A DNA stretch of 64,000 bases from Croceitalea rosinachiae (GTDB lineage: Bacteria > Bacteroidota > Bacteroidia > Flavobacteriales > Flavobacteriaceae), in the NCBI RefSeq assembly GCF_031846445.1, contig NZ_JAVRHR010000005.1, positions 5,930 to 69,929 on the forward strand, in the 5' to 3' direction. The notes under the pieces were generated by a model that made no database searches, was not told where the DNA came from, and worked only from the letters and a program-made list of their open reading frames with translations. The translations under genes and the position numbers were made by a program. Positions within the stretch are counted from its first letter, which is position 1, and each line of letters opens with the position of its first letter. This document shows positions 19,072 to 27,951 of the stretch, piece by piece.

Positions 19072-19776
19072 ATGCAACTTTTCTACAACCCATCTCTAGA
19101 CAATAGCTTTAAACAATTTTATTTTAGTGCAGAAGAAAGCAAACATATTGTAAAGGTACTTCGTAAAAAAGAGGGCGACATACTTTACATTACGAATGGA
19201 AAAGGGTACTTGTATAAAGCCGAAATTTTGAATGCGGATATTAAAAAATGTAAGGCCCAGATAATTTCTGAAGACAAGACCATTCCTCAGTCATATTCCT
19301 TGCATTTAGCTGTAGCTCCTACTAAAATGAACGACCGCTTTGAGTGGTTTTTAGAAAAGGCCACTGAAATAGGAGTCAACGAAATTACACCTATTCTTTG
19401 CGAACATTCGGAACGAAAAGTAATCAAACCCGAACGTCTGCAGAAAGTTTTGCAATCGGCTATGAAGCAGTCTTTACAAACCTATTTGCCCAAATTGAAC
19501 CCAATGGTCACCATGGACGAATTCGTAGAGAAAAGCGAAGGAGATTTAAAGCTAATAGCCCATTGTGAAAAAGGTGAAAAAGTAGAGCTAAAAAGGAGGT
19601 TGCAAGCTGATAAAGATGTAGTCATTCTTATTGGGCCTGAAGGAGATTTTTCTAACAATGAGATTAGGTTGGCCTATGAAAACGGATTTTCTCCAGTTTC
19701 TTTAGGAAGAAACCGTTTAAGAACTGAGACCGCTGCCATTTATTCCTGTACGGTCGTAGCCATGCTCAATAATTAG
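19072..19776 (+). CDS. rsmE: 16S rRNA (uracil-1498-N3)-methyltransferase RsmE
   Basis: 234 residues, full length. It has an N-terminal PUA-like domain (about 1-70, with EESKHIVKVLRKKEGD) and a C-terminal SPOUT methyltransferase domain (TKMNDRFEWFLEKATEIGV, LIGPEGDFSNNE, and the knot segment SLGRNRLRTETAAI). It methylates N3 of U1498 in 16S rRNA using S-adenosylmethionine. It is the last gene of the tsaD group; its stop overlaps the 3' end of the convergent DUF1223 gene by 4 nt. Confidence 0.95.
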   Translation: MQLFYNPSLDNSFKQFYFSAEESKHIVKVLRKKEGDILYITNGKGYLYKAEILNADIKKCKAQIISEDKTIPQSYSLHLAVAPTKMNDRFEWFLEKATEIGVNEITPILCEHSERKVIKPERLQKVLQSAMKQSLQTYLPKLNPMVTMDEFVEKSEGDLKLIAHCEKGEKVELKRRLQADKDVVILIGPEGDFSNNEIRLAYENGFSPVSLGRNRLRTETAAIYSCTVVAMLNN

Positions 19777-20552
19777 GCACTATGCTTTGCAGCTCCAGTA
19801 ATGGCTAAATCATCTTTTTCTACAATAAGTATTAATGTTATTGATTCGTTATCTTTTACAAAACTGGGTATTGAAATATTACCAGAACCCGTTTCTGTAG
19901 TCAGTCGTAAATAGTTTTCTGAAACTACGATATTGGAGTTTTTCAAAGTTCGATTGCGGTTCTCACCTCTTTTGACTGAAGTGGTCCTGCTATCTAACAC
20001 CACTACTGTTCTTAAGTTTTTTCCTTTCAATTCTCCCTGCAAAGCATAATCAAAACTAATCGATGCACCCGTTTTTTTTATGTTAGAAATTAAAACTTTA
20101 TTCTCTGAGTCCTTTTCACTGTATGCCCTAATTTTTGAGGTCAGCTTAGACTGATTAGAACCCACAAAGTGTTCCAAACCATTTACCACCATTTGCGGTG
20201 TATAATTACTTCTTGATCTAAATTTTTGATTATAAGCCCTTTGTTTCACACTAAATGCTGATTTACTAAAGGGGTCTTCCCAACCTATATAATTCCAATA
20301 ATCAACATGATAAGATAAGGCAAATACGTTTTCTGGGTAGTTAGATTTAGCCTTGTCCAACAAAATATCTGCGGGCGGGCAACTAGAGCAACCTTGCGAT
20401 GTAAAAAGCTCTAAAACCACGATTGGCTCATATCCCTCTAATTCTATTGGAGTTGGGATGTCAATAGCTTCATCTTCTACTTTGGATTGATAAAAGGCCA
20501 TGGATGACAAGGCAATGACTATAACAACCGGAATTATAATTTTTTTATACAT
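19773..20552 (-). CDS. DUF1223 thioredoxin-like exported protein
   Basis: 259 residues from the ATG at 20550-20552, chosen because it gives a clean N-terminal signal/anchor (MYKKIIIPVVIVIALSS). A longer in-frame start at 20603 would overlap the divergent DUF4159 gene. The domain begins VVLELFTSQGCSSCPPAD, a CxxC-type motif in a thioredoxin-like fold, followed by YHVDYWNYIGWEDPFS and YTPQMVVNG, characteristic of DUF1223. It probably acts in the cell envelope as a redox protein; partners are unknown. Confidence 0.88.
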   Translation of the reverse strand: MYKKIIIPVVIVIALSSMAFYQSKVEDEAIDIPTPIELEGYEPIVVLELFTSQGCSSCPPADILLDKAKSNYPENVFALSYHVDYWNYIGWEDPFSKSAFSVKQRAYNQKFRSRSNYTPQMVVNGLEHFVGSNQSKLTSKIRAYSEKDSENKVLISNIKKTGASISFDYALQGELKGKNLRTVVVLDSRTTSVKRGENRNRTLKNSNIVVSENYLRLTTETGSGNISIPSFVKDNESITLILIVEKDDLAITGAAKHSA

Positions 20553-20594
20553 CTTATTCTGTATTTTTGATTCTCTCTGATTATTCGTTTTTGA

Positions 20595-21245
20595 ATGAAG
20601 CAACTTACTAAAGCACTTGTTTTTTTAACTTTTTTTGTGACAACTCATATAAAAGCACAAGAAATTGCCATTCTGAAGTACGGCGGTGGCGGCGATTGGT
20701 ATTCTAACCCCACGGCTTTGCCAAATCTTATCCGCTTTTGCAATGAAAATATAAACACTAAAATTGAAGCCAAACCGCAGACGGTTGAAGTAGGTGATGT
20801 AAATATTTTTCAATTTCCACTACTACATATGACCGGGCATGGCAATGTTTTCTTTTCAGGTGAAGAAGCTGAAAATCTTAGAACTTACTTATTGTCAGGT
20901 GGATTTATACATATCGATGACAATTACGGTATGCGCCCTTATTTAGAAAGAGAGCTTAATAAAGTGTTCCCAGACAAAGCATTGGAAGAATTGGGCAGTG
21001 ACCATGCCATATTTAATCAAAAATACAATTTCACCGATGGGCTGCCCAAAATACATGAACATGATGGTAAGCGACCTCAAGCATTAGGTATTTTTCATAA
21101 AGGGCGATTGGTATTGCTTTTTACATTTGAAAGTGACCTTGGTGATGGCTGGGAAGATCCTTCCGTGCATAATGACCCCGAAGCAGTTCGTTTAAAGGCC
21201 CTTCAAATGGGGGCAAATATTGTAGCTTACGCTTTTAAAACCTAA
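20595..21245 (+). CDS. DUF4159 domain-containing exported protein
   Basis: 216 residues with an N-terminal signal peptide (cleavage near IKAQ). The DUF4159 domain has a flavodoxin/GATase-like look: ILKYGGGGDWYSNPTALPNL at the start, then FLLHMTGHGNVFFS-like text, GGFIHIDDNYGMRPYLEREL, and LLFTFESDLGDGWED. Members are found beside MoxR/DUF58 clusters in many bacteria, but not here. The gene is 3 nt before the AI-2E transporter. Its promoter may be the TATTTTTG at 20562-20569. Confidence 0.88.
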   Translation: MKQLTKALVFLTFFVTTHIKAQEIAILKYGGGGDWYSNPTALPNLIRFCNENINTKIEAKPQTVEVGDVNIFQFPLLHMTGHGNVFFSGEEAENLRTYLLSGGFIHIDDNYGMRPYLERELNKVFPDKALEELGSDHAIFNQKYNFTDGLPKIHEHDGKRPQALGIFHKGRLVLLFTFESDLGDGWEDPSVHNDPEAVRLKALQMGANIVAYAFKT

Positions 21246-21248
21246 CCA

Positions 21249-22349
21249 ATGAATTCAAAAACCATATCTAATGGAATTCTAAGAGCAGTTTTTATTCTCG
21301 CTGCTGTTGCAATAGCATTTTATTTTTTACTGAAGATACAGTCAGTTTTAGCTTATCTGGCCATTGCCGCAGTTATTGCCTTACTCGGTAGGCCAATCGT
21401 TTTGTTTTTGAGAAGGAAATTAAAATTTCCAAACACCTTGGCGGTCATTTTAACCATGGTTTTAATGCTTGCCATATTCATTGGTATTCTAGCCTTGTTC
21501 ATTCCATTGATTAATGAGCAAAGTAGAAATCTTTCGCTACTTGATATTGAAGACTTAAAAGTTAACCTTAACACCTTATATCTTGAAATTGTCGATTATT
21601 TTGGAATTACCACTTCTAACGTAAATGACATTATAGAAGATTCAGATTTAGAGAAAAATGTTTTGGAGGGTCTTAATTTAAATTTCATTCCAAATTTTTT
21701 GAATTCCTTTTTAAACGTTTTAAGCAATTTTAGTATCGGGCTTTTCTCTGTTTTATTTATCTCTTTCTTCTTTTTAAAGGATAGCAAACTTTTTCAAAAT
21801 GGCCTTTTGACTTTTGTTCCAAATACAAAAGAGGGCAACATGGTAAAGTCTATCGATAAGATCAATAATTTATTGTCAAGATATTTTGGCGGAATACTTT
21901 TACAGCTATTTATTCTGTTTGTAATCTACACGATTACTTTGTTAATTGTCGGGGTTGAAAATGCCATTGTAATTGCCTTTTTATGCTCCCTTTTTAACAT
22001 CATTCCCTATGTGGGTCCAATCATTGGTGGGGTTATCATGATCACCCTGACCATGACCAGTTATTTAGGAGCTGATTTTAGTGCTGTAATTTTGCCTAAA
22101 ACCTCCTATGTTTTAATCGGATTGCTAGTTGGTCAACTCATCGATAATTTCTTTTCACAACCATTTATTTTTTCAAATTCCGTGAAGTCTCATCCCTTAG
22201 AAATCTTCTTGGTCATTATTATAGCAGGGTTACTTTTTGGTGTAGTCGGAATGGTCATTGCTGTACCCGGTTATACAGCGATTAAGGTTATTTTAAAAGA
22301 ATTTTTGAGTGAAAATAGTATTGTAAAAAAGTTGACTAAAAATTTATAG
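21249..22349 (+). CDS. AI-2E family transporter
   Basis: 366 residues with about seven to eight membrane helices: two pairs at the N-terminus (about 10-50 and 60-90), one near 160-180, a cluster from about 210 to 275, and a last pair (about 280-345). FNIIPYVGPIIGGVIM is the family signature. Members include TqsA exporters and Na+/H+ antiporters, so the substrate is open. It is tightly packed between DUF4159 (3 nt) and the methyltransferase gene (7 nt). Confidence 0.93.
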   Translation: MNSKTISNGILRAVFILAAVAIAFYFLLKIQSVLAYLAIAAVIALLGRPIVLFLRRKLKFPNTLAVILTMVLMLAIFIGILALFIPLINEQSRNLSLLDIEDLKVNLNTLYLEIVDYFGITTSNVNDIIEDSDLEKNVLEGLNLNFIPNFLNSFLNVLSNFSIGLFSVLFISFFFLKDSKLFQNGLLTFVPNTKEGNMVKSIDKINNLLSRYFGGILLQLFILFVIYTITLLIVGVENAIVIAFLCSLFNIIPYVGPIIGGVIMITLTMTSYLGADFSAVILPKTSYVLIGLLVGQLIDNFFSQPFIFSNSVKSHPLEIFLVIIIAGLLFGVVGMVIAVPGYTAIKVILKEFLSENSIVKKLTKNL

Positions 22350-22356
22350 TAACACT

Positions 22357-23535
22357 TTGAATAAAGCTATTTTAAAAACTGGTTTTCAAGAATTTATAAA
22401 AAATAATTGGAATACTGACATCGTGTCAGTATTGCTTAAAAAGCCCTTTTTTGATGATGTAACCCAAAAAGAACTCTCAGAACAGCTTGAAGCCAAAAAA
22501 AAGTGTAAAGACAAACTGCCTACTTGGTTCGCTACTCCGCAAATATACTACCCCAAAAAGTTGCATATTGAGCAAACCAGTTCTGAGCAAACAGCGAAGT
22601 ACAAAGCTAGTATTATTAAAGGAAAATCTCTCTTGGACATCACTGGAGGATTAGGTGTGGACAGTTACTTTTTTTCGAAAGAATTCGACCGTATCATTCA
22701 TTGTGAAATCAATCAAAACCTTTCAGAAATTGCTGCCTATAACTTCGATATTTTGAATGTAAAAAACATCAAATGTATTGTTGAAAATGGACTTGATTTT
22801 TTGAGCACTTCAGAGAAGAAATTTGATTGGGTTTTCATTGATCCATCGCGACGAAATGATGCTAAGGGAAAAGTGTTTTTGTTACAAGATTGTCTGCCAA
22901 ATGTTCCTGCAAATCTTAAAACAATTTTTGAGAAAACAGAAAACGTGATGATAAAAACCGCTCCCCTTTTAGACATCAGTCAAGGGATTTCAGATTTAAA
23001 ATCTGTAAAAGAGGTGCATGTTGTTGCTTTCAAAAATGAGGTAAAAGAGTTGCTATGGATTTTAAAAAAAGATTTTGAAGATACCATTCAAATAAAAACC
23101 ACAAACCTTCAAATCAATTCTGAAGAAGCATTTGATTTTACACTTAGTGGTGAAAAAAAGTTAATTTCTGAAATTGGATTACCAGAAAAATATCTTTACG
23201 AACCTAATGCTGCGATATTAAAATCTGGTGGGTTTAAATCTATTGGCGAGGCTTTTGGGTTAAAAAAGTTACATGAACATTCTCATTTATATACTTCAAA
23301 TCAACCAATCGATTTTCCCGGGCGCAGATTTAAAGTTGAAAACGTATTTCCCTACACTAAAAAAGAGTTTCGAAAATTAAAGGGAACTAAAGCTAATATT
23401 ACTACGCGTAATTTCCCCGAATCGGTAGCTACTATTCGTAAAAAGCTAAAGATTAGCGATGGTGGTGATAGCTATTTATTTTTTACAACCGATTTAAATG
23501 ACCAGCTTATTTTTGTCTTTTGCCAGAAAATTTAA
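22357..23535 (+). CDS. SAM-dependent methyltransferase with THUMP-like C-terminal domain
   Basis: 392 residues from a TTG start; no ATG occurs near enough upstream. The class I methyltransferase core carries LLDITGGLGVDSYFFSK (motif I) and DWVFIDPSRR (motif IV, with DPSR in place of DPPY). The C-terminal about 80 residues (FPYTKKEFRKLKG, ANITTRNFP) resemble the THUMP-like domain found in this Bacteroidota family. It probably modifies RNA, but the target is unknown. It ends a plus-strand group and is convergent with the VanX-like gene. Confidence 0.88.
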   Translation: MNKAILKTGFQEFIKNNWNTDIVSVLLKKPFFDDVTQKELSEQLEAKKKCKDKLPTWFATPQIYYPKKLHIEQTSSEQTAKYKASIIKGKSLLDITGGLGVDSYFFSKEFDRIIHCEINQNLSEIAAYNFDILNVKNIKCIVENGLDFLSTSEKKFDWVFIDPSRRNDAKGKVFLLQDCLPNVPANLKTIFEKTENVMIKTAPLLDISQGISDLKSVKEVHVVAFKNEVKELLWILKKDFEDTIQIKTTNLQINSEEAFDFTLSGEKKLISEIGLPEKYLYEPNAAILKSGGFKSIGEAFGLKKLHEHSHLYTSNQPIDFPGRRFKVENVFPYTKKEFRKLKGTKANITTRNFPESVATIRKKLKISDGGDSYLFFTTDLNDQLIFVFCQKI

Positions 23536-23558
23536 TTTTTAACAATGATCAATTCACA

Positions 23559-24281
23559 CTACTCACACTCCCACTTAAAATCAGCCACTTTATCATTACT
23601 GCCGTTGGATAGATTATAATGCCACCATTCAGTACGAATAGACCAAAAACCATGTTTTTCCATAGTTTCTTTTAGGAGTTTTCTATTGTCAAGTATGTTT
23701 TGGGGTAAATCTAGGTTATCGTGGTAAGCACGTTTCCCAAAAAAATCAAAATCGGTTCCCATGTCCAGCTCGTTTCCTTCTAAATCAACCAGAGTAATAT
23801 CTACGGCACCGCCTTTATTATGAATGGAGCCTTTTACAGGGTTGGCAACATATTGTGGGTTGGGTACAATTTCCCACATTTTATATTGCACGGAATTAGG
23901 GCGATAGCAATCGTAGAACATTATCTTAAACCCCTTAGAAATAAATTCTTTATTAGCTTTAATCAAGGCTTTGGCCGTCTTTGCACGGGTATAACATTCC
24001 GCACAATCATAAACTTTAGCCTTTAAAAAATTATTTTCAGTTGCATAACGCATATCATAGACAAAATCATCGCTAAAATCTGCCAATCGAACAAAAGTGG
24101 TATCGGCTAGTCTATCGAAAGAACGAAACTCTTTTTGCGTAATCTGTTTTTCAACTGCACTATCTCTCACAGAGTCTAAAACAATTTCCCTTACTTCATC
24201 TACTGCGGTTTTTGGCACTTTCACTGACCTTTTACAGCCACTTATAATAAGTAATCCAATGAGAAAAAAATAACGTGCCAT
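23559..24281 (-). CDS. D-alanyl-D-alanine dipeptidase (VanX/DdpX-like, M15D) lipoprotein
   Basis: 240 residues from the ATG at 24279-24281, which overlaps the stop of the upstream esterase gene by one base (TAATG); an in-frame start 27 nt upstream is less likely. The N-terminus is a lipoprotein signal (LLIISGC). Zinc-site motifs are SIHNKGGAVDIT (SxHxxGxAxD) and EWWHYNL. The enzyme hydrolyses D-Ala-D-Ala. In organisms without van genes this family salvages D-Ala from the cell wall, and nothing around it suggests vancomycin resistance. Confidence 0.92.
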   Translation of the reverse strand: MARYFFLIGLLIISGCKRSVKVPKTAVDEVREIVLDSVRDSAVEKQITQKEFRSFDRLADTTFVRLADFSDDFVYDMRYATENNFLKAKVYDCAECYTRAKTAKALIKANKEFISKGFKIMFYDCYRPNSVQYKMWEIVPNPQYVANPVKGSIHNKGGAVDITLVDLEGNELDMGTDFDFFGKRAYHDNLDLPQNILDNRKLLKETMEKHGFWSIRTEWWHYNLSNGSNDKVADFKWECE

Positions 24282-24997
24282 TAATCCCTTTTTTGGTTTT
24301 CCATCCACTCATACAAGTCATCCGTGGTGTAAGCCCTAGTCCAAGAATTATGACCTACACCTTTATAACGCGTATACTTCACCTTATAACTCATCTCTTT
24401 TAGTTTAGCCACCATTTTATCTGATTCTTCAACAGAAATAATAGGGTCTTTATCTCCATGAAAGACCCAAATGGGCAATTCTCTATCAATCCAATGGGCA
24501 TAAGGTACTGGGGCCATTCCGCAGACCACGGCCAAAGCCGCCCACTTTTTAGGGTATTGCACTGCCAAGTCCCATGCTGCGCTTCCTCCTCTACTCAGTC
24601 CTGTTAAATAAACTCGGTTGGGGTCAACTCTATTGGTTGCTATAATTTCATCTAGTAATTGATTTACGGCATGAATGTTCCACCATTTTCGCTTATGCGG
24701 ATTTTGTGGTGCCAAAACCAAGAACGGAAACTCCTTGCCCTGCACCAACAATTTTGGCGGTCCGTTTTTCTTGATTTCCTCCAGTTCAGCCCCAGACTCT
24801 CCACCTCCATGGAGAAACAATAGCAATCCAAAGTTAGTTTCTTCTTTATTATCGTAATCCCTAGGGTAGTAAAGATAATACTGCAAATTCTCTTTAGTAA
24901 CGGTTTGCAGTTCACTATCAATCAAGCGACTTTGACCAGCGCAACCTCCTAAAAAGAGCACAGAAAGTAGTATAGATATCAAAACTAATCTGTTCAT
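24281..24997 (-). CDS. Prolyl oligopeptidase/phospholipase-type alpha/beta-hydrolase lipoprotein
   Basis: 238 residues from the ATG at 24995-24997, which overlaps the upstream stop (ATGA) and gives a lipoprotein signal LSVLFLGGC. The alpha/beta-hydrolase core shows the nucleophile elbow GLSRGGSAAW, the acid in FHGDKDPIIS and the histidine in VGHNSW, with an oxyanion segment LLFLHGGGES. This is the layout of periplasmic carboxylesterases or feruloyl-esterase-like enzymes. The substrate is not evident. It is translationally coupled at both ends. Confidence 0.9.
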   Translation of the reverse strand: MNRLVLISILLSVLFLGGCAGQSRLIDSELQTVTKENLQYYLYYPRDYDNKEETNFGLLLFLHGGGESGAELEEIKKNGPPKLLVQGKEFPFLVLAPQNPHKRKWWNIHAVNQLLDEIIATNRVDPNRVYLTGLSRGGSAAWDLAVQYPKKWAALAVVCGMAPVPYAHWIDRELPIWVFHGDKDPIISVEESDKMVAKLKEMSYKVKYTRYKGVGHNSWTRAYTTDDLYEWMENQKRD

Positions 24998-25515
24998 AAT
25001 AACTTTTCTTCTATTTCTAACCATGAGTTCGCCCTTTCATAATCAACAGTTTTAGTATTATGAGGAGATGTAAATAAAATTGACCGGCCATCAAAATTGT
25101 GAAGGTTATAGCTTCTATCATCAATCAAAATATCTCCTTTTAAAATATGTTTATGACCACATAAAATTCTATTCTGCCATGGTATAAACGGAAAGAATTC
25201 ATCTAACCAGTCAGATTTTTCTTTTAGCGAATTTGGAAACTGCATAGCTGCAGAAGCAATATAAACATGATGTTTTTTAGAAACTTTTTCTAAAACTTTC
25301 TGACTATCCTTAATCACCTTTAAATCTCTAAAGAAACCCACTTGCCAAGCGTGGTCTTTTACACTTTTCTGGTGTTCTTTTGGTACGCATTGCCAAAACT
25401 CTTTGCCATCACAATCTTCTTTGCCAAATGAAGTTTCAAAATCTTTTTGGTAAATATCTAAATGGGCTTGATAGGTATCTGCAACTACCTCATCCATATC
25501 AACAAAAATTGTCAT
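24994..25515 (-). CDS. 5'(3')-deoxyribonucleotidase (NT5C-like HAD phosphatase)
   Basis: 173 residues from the ATG at 25513-25515. A longer frame from 25617 would add a hydrophobic stretch not seen in this cytoplasmic family. The N-terminus IFVDMDEVVADT contains the HAD nucleophile and acid Asp residues, followed by SAAMQFPNSLKEK (motif II/III region) and DILIDDRSYNL (motif IV). It dephosphorylates deoxyribonucleotides, limiting dNTP pools. Its stop overlaps the start of the esterase gene, so the three genes to 23559 form a coupled operon. Confidence 0.88.
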   Translation of the reverse strand: MTIFVDMDEVVADTYQAHLDIYQKDFETSFGKEDCDGKEFWQCVPKEHQKSVKDHAWQVGFFRDLKVIKDSQKVLEKVSKKHHVYIASAAMQFPNSLKEKSDWLDEFFPFIPWQNRILCGHKHILKGDILIDDRSYNLHNFDGRSILFTSPHNTKTVDYERANSWLEIEEKLL

Positions 25516-25685
25516 TTCAATTGTTTTATGTGAAGTACGCCAAAAACTATGAATAAAGAAAATTAAGCTTAAAAAGATAAGCAACAGATAAAAAATATTG
25601 ACCTCATCCAAAAACACTGCTCAACCCAAACGTTGTTAAGCACATAAATGCCAATATGTTAGTAAAAAACCTTGCTGTTTTCAGT

Positions 25686-26684
25686 CTACTCCACTGATTC
25701 TAATTCTAGCTCAATTATAAAAGGAGCATGATCAGATTCTGGAAACTTAGAATCTAGAGCAAAAGCAACCGATTCATCTTCTAAAGTTTCATTGTGTATT
25801 TCAGATGTCCTGTAGAATGGCATCAAAGCTTTGGAAATCAAAATATGGTCTATTAATCGTTTCTGCCCACGATAGATATAGGTGTACCTTGAAGATTCTG
25901 GAATAGTATTCTCACAAGCTACCATTTCAAATTGATTAAGTTCTGAGTTGCCCGTATTGGCCACCTTTCCCGCTATTGCCTCAACAGGGACTTCTTTAGG
26001 ATGGGCGTTAAAATCGCCACAAACAACTATTTTAGCATTAGGGTTTTCTTCGAAAATAGAATCTATTAGCATTCTAGTCTCTATGGATTGTGCAACTCGT
26101 TTCATGGATGAAACAAAATACCCTTCTGCCCAGGCCGAGCTGTTTCTCCACGCAAATTGATTTATTTTTTGCCCAGTTACATTAGAAGCATTTCTAGATT
26201 TTAAATGAAGGTTGATTACGTGAAGAATAGTATCATCATTCACCCTTATTTTGACATAAAATATGGGCCGTTCTATTTTTATCTCTTTGGCCTGGTCCGC
26301 ATCTGCACCTGTGTCAGTCACGTAATTATAGCTTGGAGGTGTAAGAAGGCTATTTTTAACTTGCACTGGTTCTCCCTCAAAAGAATATTTACTTACAATA
26401 ACTAAATTTCTCTTATCATATACTTCATCACTGCCCTGTGTTTTAGTGGAAACCATATTGTAATCTTCATATGGAGTATTTTTTAAAAGTTCTTTCAGCG
26501 CAGTAATATCTCTTGGCTCTCCTACAGTCTCTTGCCCTTGAATTTCTTGAAAGCAAATAACGTCAGCTTTAAGTCTTAACAATTGAGGTCTTAAAACTTT
26601 AATTCTTTTCTCTAATGAAGGGTTCTGATTTTCTTGATCATCTAAATTTTCTAGATTGAATGTTGCGATTCTTAATTTCATCAT
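25686..26684 (-). CDS. Endonuclease/exonuclease/phosphatase family protein
   Basis: 332 residues without an evident signal peptide. The EEP fold motifs are in order: ATFNLENLDD, ICFQEIQGQE (catalytic Glu), INLHLKSRN, VVCGDFNAHP (Asp/Asn) and SDHAPFIIEL (Asp-His). The family cleaves phosphodiester bonds in DNA, RNA, inositol phosphates or lipids, so the substrate is open. The start may be Met1 or the adjacent Met2. It is the last ordinary gene before the tRNA fragment that marks the left side of the proposed island. Confidence 0.9.
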   Translation of the reverse strand: MMKLRIATFNLENLDDQENQNPSLEKRIKVLRPQLLRLKADVICFQEIQGQETVGEPRDITALKELLKNTPYEDYNMVSTKTQGSDEVYDKRNLVIVSKYSFEGEPVQVKNSLLTPPSYNYVTDTGADADQAKEIKIERPIFYVKIRVNDDTILHVINLHLKSRNASNVTGQKINQFAWRNSSAWAEGYFVSSMKRVAQSIETRMLIDSIFEENPNAKIVVCGDFNAHPKEVPVEAIAGKVANTGNSELNQFEMVACENTIPESSRYTYIYRGQKRLIDHILISKALMPFYRTSEIHNETLEDESVAFALDSKFPESDHAPFIIELELESVE

Positions 26685-26875
26685 ATTTAGTTTTACGGTT
26701 AAAATGAAAAGTTTAGGAGCTTTAAAAAACCTAAAATTGTCATTGAATTATAAATCGAGAGGGGAAACTAGAATACCTACTTAAATTACTTTTTTTTCTT
26801 TCATTTATGAACTTAGCAAGTGAGGATAATGCATCCTTAATTTTTTCTTAACACACAGATTCCGTAAGGAGTATA

Positions 26876-26903
26876 AACAAAAAAACCTTCACATCTGTGA
26901 AGG
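26876..26903 (-). terminator. Terminator hairpin beside the tRNA-Arg fragment
   Basis: On the minus strand a 7-bp stem with a 4-nt loop (arms 26886-26892 and 26897-26903) is followed by a run of seven T. It lies just downstream of the tRNA-Arg fragment, where a tRNA gene's own terminator would be, and resembles in position the terminator of the intact tRNA-Arg. Confidence 0.7.
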
Positions 26904-26914
26904 CCTGGTATTCT

Positions 26915-26959
26915 TGGTAATCGCAAAAGGATTCAAACCTTCGACCGTCTACTTGGAAG
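26915..26959 (-). pseudogene. tRNA-Arg 3' fragment (att-like direct repeat)
   Basis: 45 nt align without gaps to 41257-41301, the part of the intact tRNA-Arg (TCT) from the anticodon loop to the encoded CCA; 37 of 45 positions are identical. Similarity stops at the far side of the anticodon loop, and no 5' half follows. The T-arm can still pair (GAAGG with CCTTT), which suggests descent from a functional tRNA. Such 3' fragments are the usual trace of site-specific integration into a tRNA gene. Confidence 0.75.
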
Positions 26960-27019
26960 CTTCTTTAAGAGTATTCACAAAATCTAATAACAAATAAAAT
27001 TTATATTCATATCAGTTAA

Positions 27020-27184
27020 CCTTCGTTCAAAAAAATTAAAAATCTAATAACTTATGATTCGGTTGATTCCGTTCCTAATTTTGCAACTCAACTGAAGCTG
27101 AATAATATGCCAATACAAAATATTTCAGCTATGTTTGGACCTAGCAAACTAAATACTACTGAGCCTTATTTGAATACTAGATAA
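27020..27184 (+). pseudogene. Degenerate tyrosine recombinase (integrase) C-terminus
   Basis: An open stretch of 54 codons ends in TAA at 27182-27184. Its translation contains NFATQLKLNNMPIQNISAM, then FGPSKLNTTEPYLNTR, which matches the C-terminal box of Bacteroidota phage-type integrases (RHSFAT...I..LGHS.L.TT..YL). The catalytic Arg-His pair has become VPN, the GH motif is GP, and only the Tyr of PYLN is kept. A stop codon lies immediately upstream (27017-27019) and no start codon or N-terminal domain is found. It is a remnant beside the tRNA fragment. Confidence 0.65.
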
Positions 27185-27342
27185 GTATAACAAGTAATCG
27201 GTAACTTTCTTTTAAAATAATCAATACTCTACTATCAAAATTGCTGTTTTAAAAACAGAAAAATAGTACCATGAGCATTGAAATGCTAAGATAACTTTTA
27301 AAGAATTCAGCAAAAAAAAAGTCACTATTTTAAGCAGTTAGT

Positions 27343-27852
27343 TTAGTGTTCAAATAACGGAATGCCAATTTCTTTTTTATTAACTGGAACTTTCATAAGA
27401 AACCAAGAAACATCCATGTTTCTTTGATTTTGAGAAAGTATTGAATCTTTGTTCAAGCTAAGTGTAATTCTATCAGAAAATCCATTGGTGCCAACAATAA
27501 TATTCCACTGTGTCGGCCGAAATAAAATGTTGGTTGTGTCTTTCTCAATTAAAGGATTTTGGCCCAAAATAGGTGTCATTTGAGCGTAAACTTCTTTATT
27601 GTTCAAGATGGTTAAGAATTGCGCCTCAAAAGTATGTTCTATTGTCAGAGTACTATCGCTTCTTAGTCGACCTCCAAAACCAACACGAACTTTCTCACCA
27701 TTTCTTATGGCAAGAATTAAATCTTGTTTTGAACCAAATATGGTCTTTCCATTTGAATCATTCTTATATGCCAAATGCCATTGATTATGCGAAGACGCAT
27801 CTTTGCAGGAACAAAGAATAACAAACATGAAGACTAACAAAATGTATCTCAC
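27343..27852 (-). CDS. Small lipoprotein, paralogue of the upstream neighbour
   Basis: 169 residues with a lipoprotein signal (FVILCSCKD). The mature part shares a pattern with the 168-residue protein encoded next to it: W-x-aromatic near the N-terminus, a NGKTIFG / NGEVIKG turn, L-x-x-x-IRNG followed by a basic-hydrophobic (V/I)-G-(F/W)-G strand, an IEH segment, and a C-terminal SWF. I do not recognise the family. It ends a minus-strand run that starts at the DUF5916 gene. It is probably an envelope protein of unknown function. Confidence 0.75.
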   Translation of the reverse strand: MRYILLVFMFVILCSCKDASSHNQWHLAYKNDSNGKTIFGSKQDLILAIRNGEKVRVGFGGRLRSDSTLTIEHTFEAQFLTILNNKEVYAQMTPILGQNPLIEKDTTNILFRPTQWNIIVGTNGFSDRITLSLNKDSILSQNQRNMDVSWFLMKVPVNKKEIGIPLFEH

Positions 27853-27951
27853 AGTACATAAATTTGAATTATTAAGCTGTAAATCAGGTTTCTATTGACT
27901 ACAATGAATGAAAAAGATGCATTCTTTTTTGATATTTTTATAAAATCAAAT

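Noticed and set aside
23559..24281. Vancomycin-resistance dipeptidase VanX
   Set aside because: The family motifs fit, but there is no vanH/vanA or regulator nearby and the protein is a lipoprotein; peptide salvage is the better reading.
26710..26790. 26-codon plus-strand frame starting MKSLGALKNLKL between the EEP gene and the tRNA fragment
   Set aside because: Frames of this length are common by chance in AT-rich DNA; no promoter and no relative recognised.
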